Part shown: piece after piece, positions 13,155-14,552 of the stretch
Position numbering within the stretch: the stretch's first letter is position 1
Layout of the letters: each line of letters starts with the position of its first letter
Assembly: GCA_009704515.1 (NCBI GenBank)
Contig: WLDZ01000013.1
Coordinates: 1-14,552 of the forward strand
Length of the DNA: 14,552 nt
Reading direction: 5' to 3'
Source of the DNA: Actinomycetota bacterium
GTDB taxonomy: Bacteria; Actinomycetota; Actinomycetes; Nanopelagicales; Nanopelagicaceae
Notes under the pieces: model-generated
Told to the model about the DNA's origin: nothing
The model's database searches: none
What the model saw: the letters and a program-made list of their open reading frames with translations, nothing else
Program-made: the position numbers and the translations under genes

Positions 13155-13160
13155 TAGAAT
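13155..13160 (+). promoter_or_regulatory. fdxA: Putative -10 element of fdxA
   Basis: TAGAAT, one mismatch from TATAAT and identical to the DUF3107 hexamer. It predicts a transcription start near 13167 and a leader of about 44 bases. No good -35 was seen. Confidence 0.5.
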
Positions 13161-13168
13161 TCGCGGAG

Positions 13169-13188
13169 GCGGCGCAGGCAGGCGCCGC
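13169..13188 (+). promoter_or_regulatory. GC-only hairpin in the fdxA 5' leader
   Basis: GCGGCGC (13169-13175) and GCGCCGC (13182-13188) form a perfect seven-base stem around AGGCAG. It begins within a few bases of the predicted transcription start and ends 10 bases before the AAGGAG ribosome-binding site (13199-13204). No T-run follows, so it is not a standard terminator. A 5'-end stabilising stem is a reasonable guess. Confidence 0.5.
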
Positions 13189-13210
13189 GAAAGCTACGAA
13201 GGAGAACCCC

Positions 13211-13531
13211 ATGACTTATGTAATTGCTCAGCCTTGTGTGGATGTTAAGGACAAGTCATGCCGTGAAGAGTGCCCAGTTGATTGCATTTACGAGGGTTCA
13301 CGGATGCTTTATATCCAACCTGATGAATGTGTTGATTGTGGAGCTTGCGAACCTGTCTGCCCTGTGGAAGCAATTTATTATGAAGATGATGTACCAGGTC
13401 AGTGGCAGGAATATAAGAAAGTTAATACTGAATTTTTCATTGAGCTCGGATCTCCCGGTGGAGCATCTAAGGTGGGCGAGACCAACACCGACCACCCAGA
13501 TGTGAGCGCACTTGGCCCACAAACTTCCTGA
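13211..13531 (+). CDS. fdxA: Seven-iron ferredoxin ([3Fe-4S][4Fe-4S])
   Basis: A 106-residue electron carrier with the cysteine pattern of Azotobacter FdI-type ferredoxins. By family precedent Cys9, Cys17 and Cys50 hold the [3Fe-4S] cluster, and Cys21, Cys40, Cys43 and Cys46 the [4Fe-4S] cluster; Cys25 would be the free cysteine. The length equals that of the FdI family, including the acidic C-terminal extension after about residue 60. Actinobacterial members pass electrons to cytochromes P450 and other redox enzymes; the partner here is not in the window. The start has a strong AAGGAG six bases upstream, the best ribosome-binding site in the window, which together with the GC hairpin leader suggests high expression. 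The dapC-like gene begins inside its last codons. The fdxA-dapC pair is also adjacent in Mycobacterium (Rv1177-Rv1178). Confidence 0.95.
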   Translation: MTYVIAQPCVDVKDKSCREECPVDCIYEGSRMLYIQPDECVDCGACEPVCPVEAIYYEDDVPGQWQEYKKVNTEFFIELGSPGGASKVGETNTDHPDVSALGPQTS

Positions 13532-14552
13532 TTTTCCTTGGGATGCACTTGCGCCATTCGGCGTAATTGCAAAAGAACATCACGCAGGAATAATCGATCT
13601 CTCTGTAGGAACTCCGGTCGACCCAACACCTGATTTTATTCAGAGTGCGTTGCGCGATGCAGCCAACTCTCCAAGTTATCCAACGACAATTGGAACTCAA
13701 GAACTTCGCTTGGCAATTACTGAATGGGCGAAAAAAAATCTAGCGGCCACTGGTGATTTTGCAGTACTTCCATTGATTGGCTCAAAAGAGTTTGTTGCTT
13801 GGCTGCCAACTTTTCTCACTTCAAAGAGCGTTCTCTATCCTGAAGTTGCCTACCCAACATATTTAGTGGGAGCACTTCTTGCAAAAGCAGAGGCAACTAC
13901 TGTTGATATTGATGCCACAAATTGGCCCGCCGCTGACTTAGCGTGGGTTAACTCTCCTTCTAATCCAACAGGTCGAGTTCATAGTGAAATTGAATACCGC
14001 GTTGCAATTGATTGGGCGCGCAGAACGGGGGGAGTGGTTGTTTCTGATGAGTGCTATCTAGAGTTCGGTACAAATAAAACTCCGTCATCCATTTTGCAAT
14101 ATACAGATGGAGATAACCGAAATATTATTGCAGTTCACTCGCTTTCAAAACGATCAAATCTTGCCGGATATCGTGCGGCGTTTCTCGTGGGTGACCCAGC
14201 GCTTATTGGGCAGATTCTTGAAGTCCGCAAACATGCCGGAATGATGGTTCCTTTGCCTGTTCAGCACGCGATGATTGCAGCCCTGGCTGATTCAAACCAC
14301 GTGAGCGAACAACGCAATCGGTATAACGCCCGCAAAGCGATATTGATCCCAGCCCTAGCCGCTGCCGGGTTCACAATTGATTTCTCAGATGCCGGGCTCT
14401 ATCTCTGGGCGACTCGTAAAGAGGATTGCTGGCAATCTGTCGCTTGGTTAGCGCAGCTAGGAGTGCTTGCAACCCCAGGTATTTTCTATGGCGATAAAGG
14501 CTCACAACATATTCGAATTGCAATGACGGCGACAGATAAGCAAATAAGTGAT
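13512..14552 (+). CDS. dapC: Succinyldiaminopimelate aminotransferase, DapC type (3' truncated by window)
   Basis: A fold type I PLP aminotransferase, 347 codons visible without a stop, continuing past the window end. It should make N-succinyl-L,L-diaminopimelate from the 2-amino-6-keto precursor for lysine and peptidoglycan. Visible motifs are VGTPVDPTP near the N-terminus, NSPSNPTG, DECYLEF, and the PLP-binding Lys213 in SLSKRSNLAGYR. The start is not ATG: the frame is closed by TGA at 13503-13505, and the first usable codon is TTG at 13512, giving an N-terminus MAHKLPDFPWD that parallels the MSASLPVFPWD recalled for mycobacterial DapC. The start overlaps fdxA by 20 bases without a clear ribosome-binding site, so coupling to fdxA is likely. 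DapC and other class I/II aminotransferases are hard to tell apart; the fdxA neighbour favours DapC. Confidence 0.88.
   Translation, partial: MAHKLPDFPWDALAPFGVIAKEHHAGIIDLSVGTPVDPTPDFIQSALRDAANSPSYPTTIGTQELRLAITEWAKKNLAATGDFAVLPLIGSKEFVAWLPTFLTSKSVLYPEVAYPTYLVGALLAKAEATTVDIDATNWPAADLAWVNSPSNPTGRVHSEIEYRVAIDWARRTGGVVVSDECYLEFGTNKTPSSILQYTDGDNRNIIAVHSLSKRSNLAGYRAAFLVGDPALIGQILEVRKHAGMMVPLPVQHAMIAALADSNHVSEQRNRYNARKAILIPALAAAGFTIDFSDAGLYLWATRKEDCWQSVAWLAQLGVLATPGIFYGDKGSQHIRIAMTATDKQISD

Noticed and set aside
13399..13700. Minus-strand frames over the fdxA/dapC boundary
   Set aside because: They are antisense to a ferredoxin with all cluster cysteines and to an aminotransferase with family motifs.
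1..14552. CRISPR arrays, tRNA or rRNA genes, transposases, prophage genes, attachment sites
   Set aside because: Searched by eye on both strands; no regularly spaced repeats, cloverleaf sequences or mobile-element proteins found.

Overview
The window reads as chromosomal, housekeeping DNA from a low-to-mid GC member of the Actinomycetota. It has an MshB-type mycothiol deacetylase, a MoeZ-type ThiF-rhodanese fusion, a DUF3107 protein, an MgtE_N/CBS protein paired with a DUF1003 protein, and an htrA-tatB-mrp run. This family content and gene order are typical of actinobacteria. By eye the base composition is well below that of soil actinomycetes. Together with very tight packing (ATGA overlaps, zero-gap stop/start junctions, convergent genes touching or overlapping), this suggests a streamlined planktonic lineage such as the freshwater Nanopelagicales (acI) group. 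That placement is inference. No tRNA, rRNA, CRISPR array, insertion sequence, phage gene or integration site was seen, and no gene-free stretch exceeds 110 bases.

Layout: 14-2582 (+) holds htrA-like protease, tatB and mrp, an envelope quality-control, Tat export and Fe-S carrier operon. 2553-4370 (-) holds an MgtE_N/CBS protein followed by a DUF1003 membrane protein, convergent with mrp and overlapping it by 30 bases. 4414-6769 (+) holds an EamA-type transporter, a PHP-family phosphoesterase and a MarC-family membrane protein, all overlapping. 6771-9078 (-) holds, in transcription order, a TetR regulator, DUF3107 and a DEAD-box RNA helicase. 9152-11525 (+) holds moeZ, mshB and a small four-helix membrane protein. 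11522-13102 (-) is a cysteinyl-tRNA synthetase with an extra N-terminal domain, whose stop codon shares a TTAA palindrome with the membrane protein. 13211-14552 (+) holds a seven-iron ferredoxin and an aminotransferase of the DapC type that runs off the window.

Functional themes: the right half is rich in sulfur and thiol chemistry (sulfur transfer by MoeZ, mycothiol synthesis by MshB, a cysteine-activating enzyme, a ferredoxin). The left half concerns the envelope and metal handling.

Points most worth a second look: (i) the cysteinyl-tRNA synthetase carries about 75 extra N-terminal residues resembling the SH3-like domain of Rv0428c-type acetyltransferases, and its core has the NITDVGH variant rather than the usual NITDID; (ii) several genes lacking a Shine-Dalgarno sequence have a -10-like hexamer six or seven bases before the start codon, the signature of leaderless transcription; (iii) hairpins and dyads sit in the few intergenic spaces. 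I found no wholly new multi-gene system; the synthetase fusion is the strongest candidate for something undescribed.
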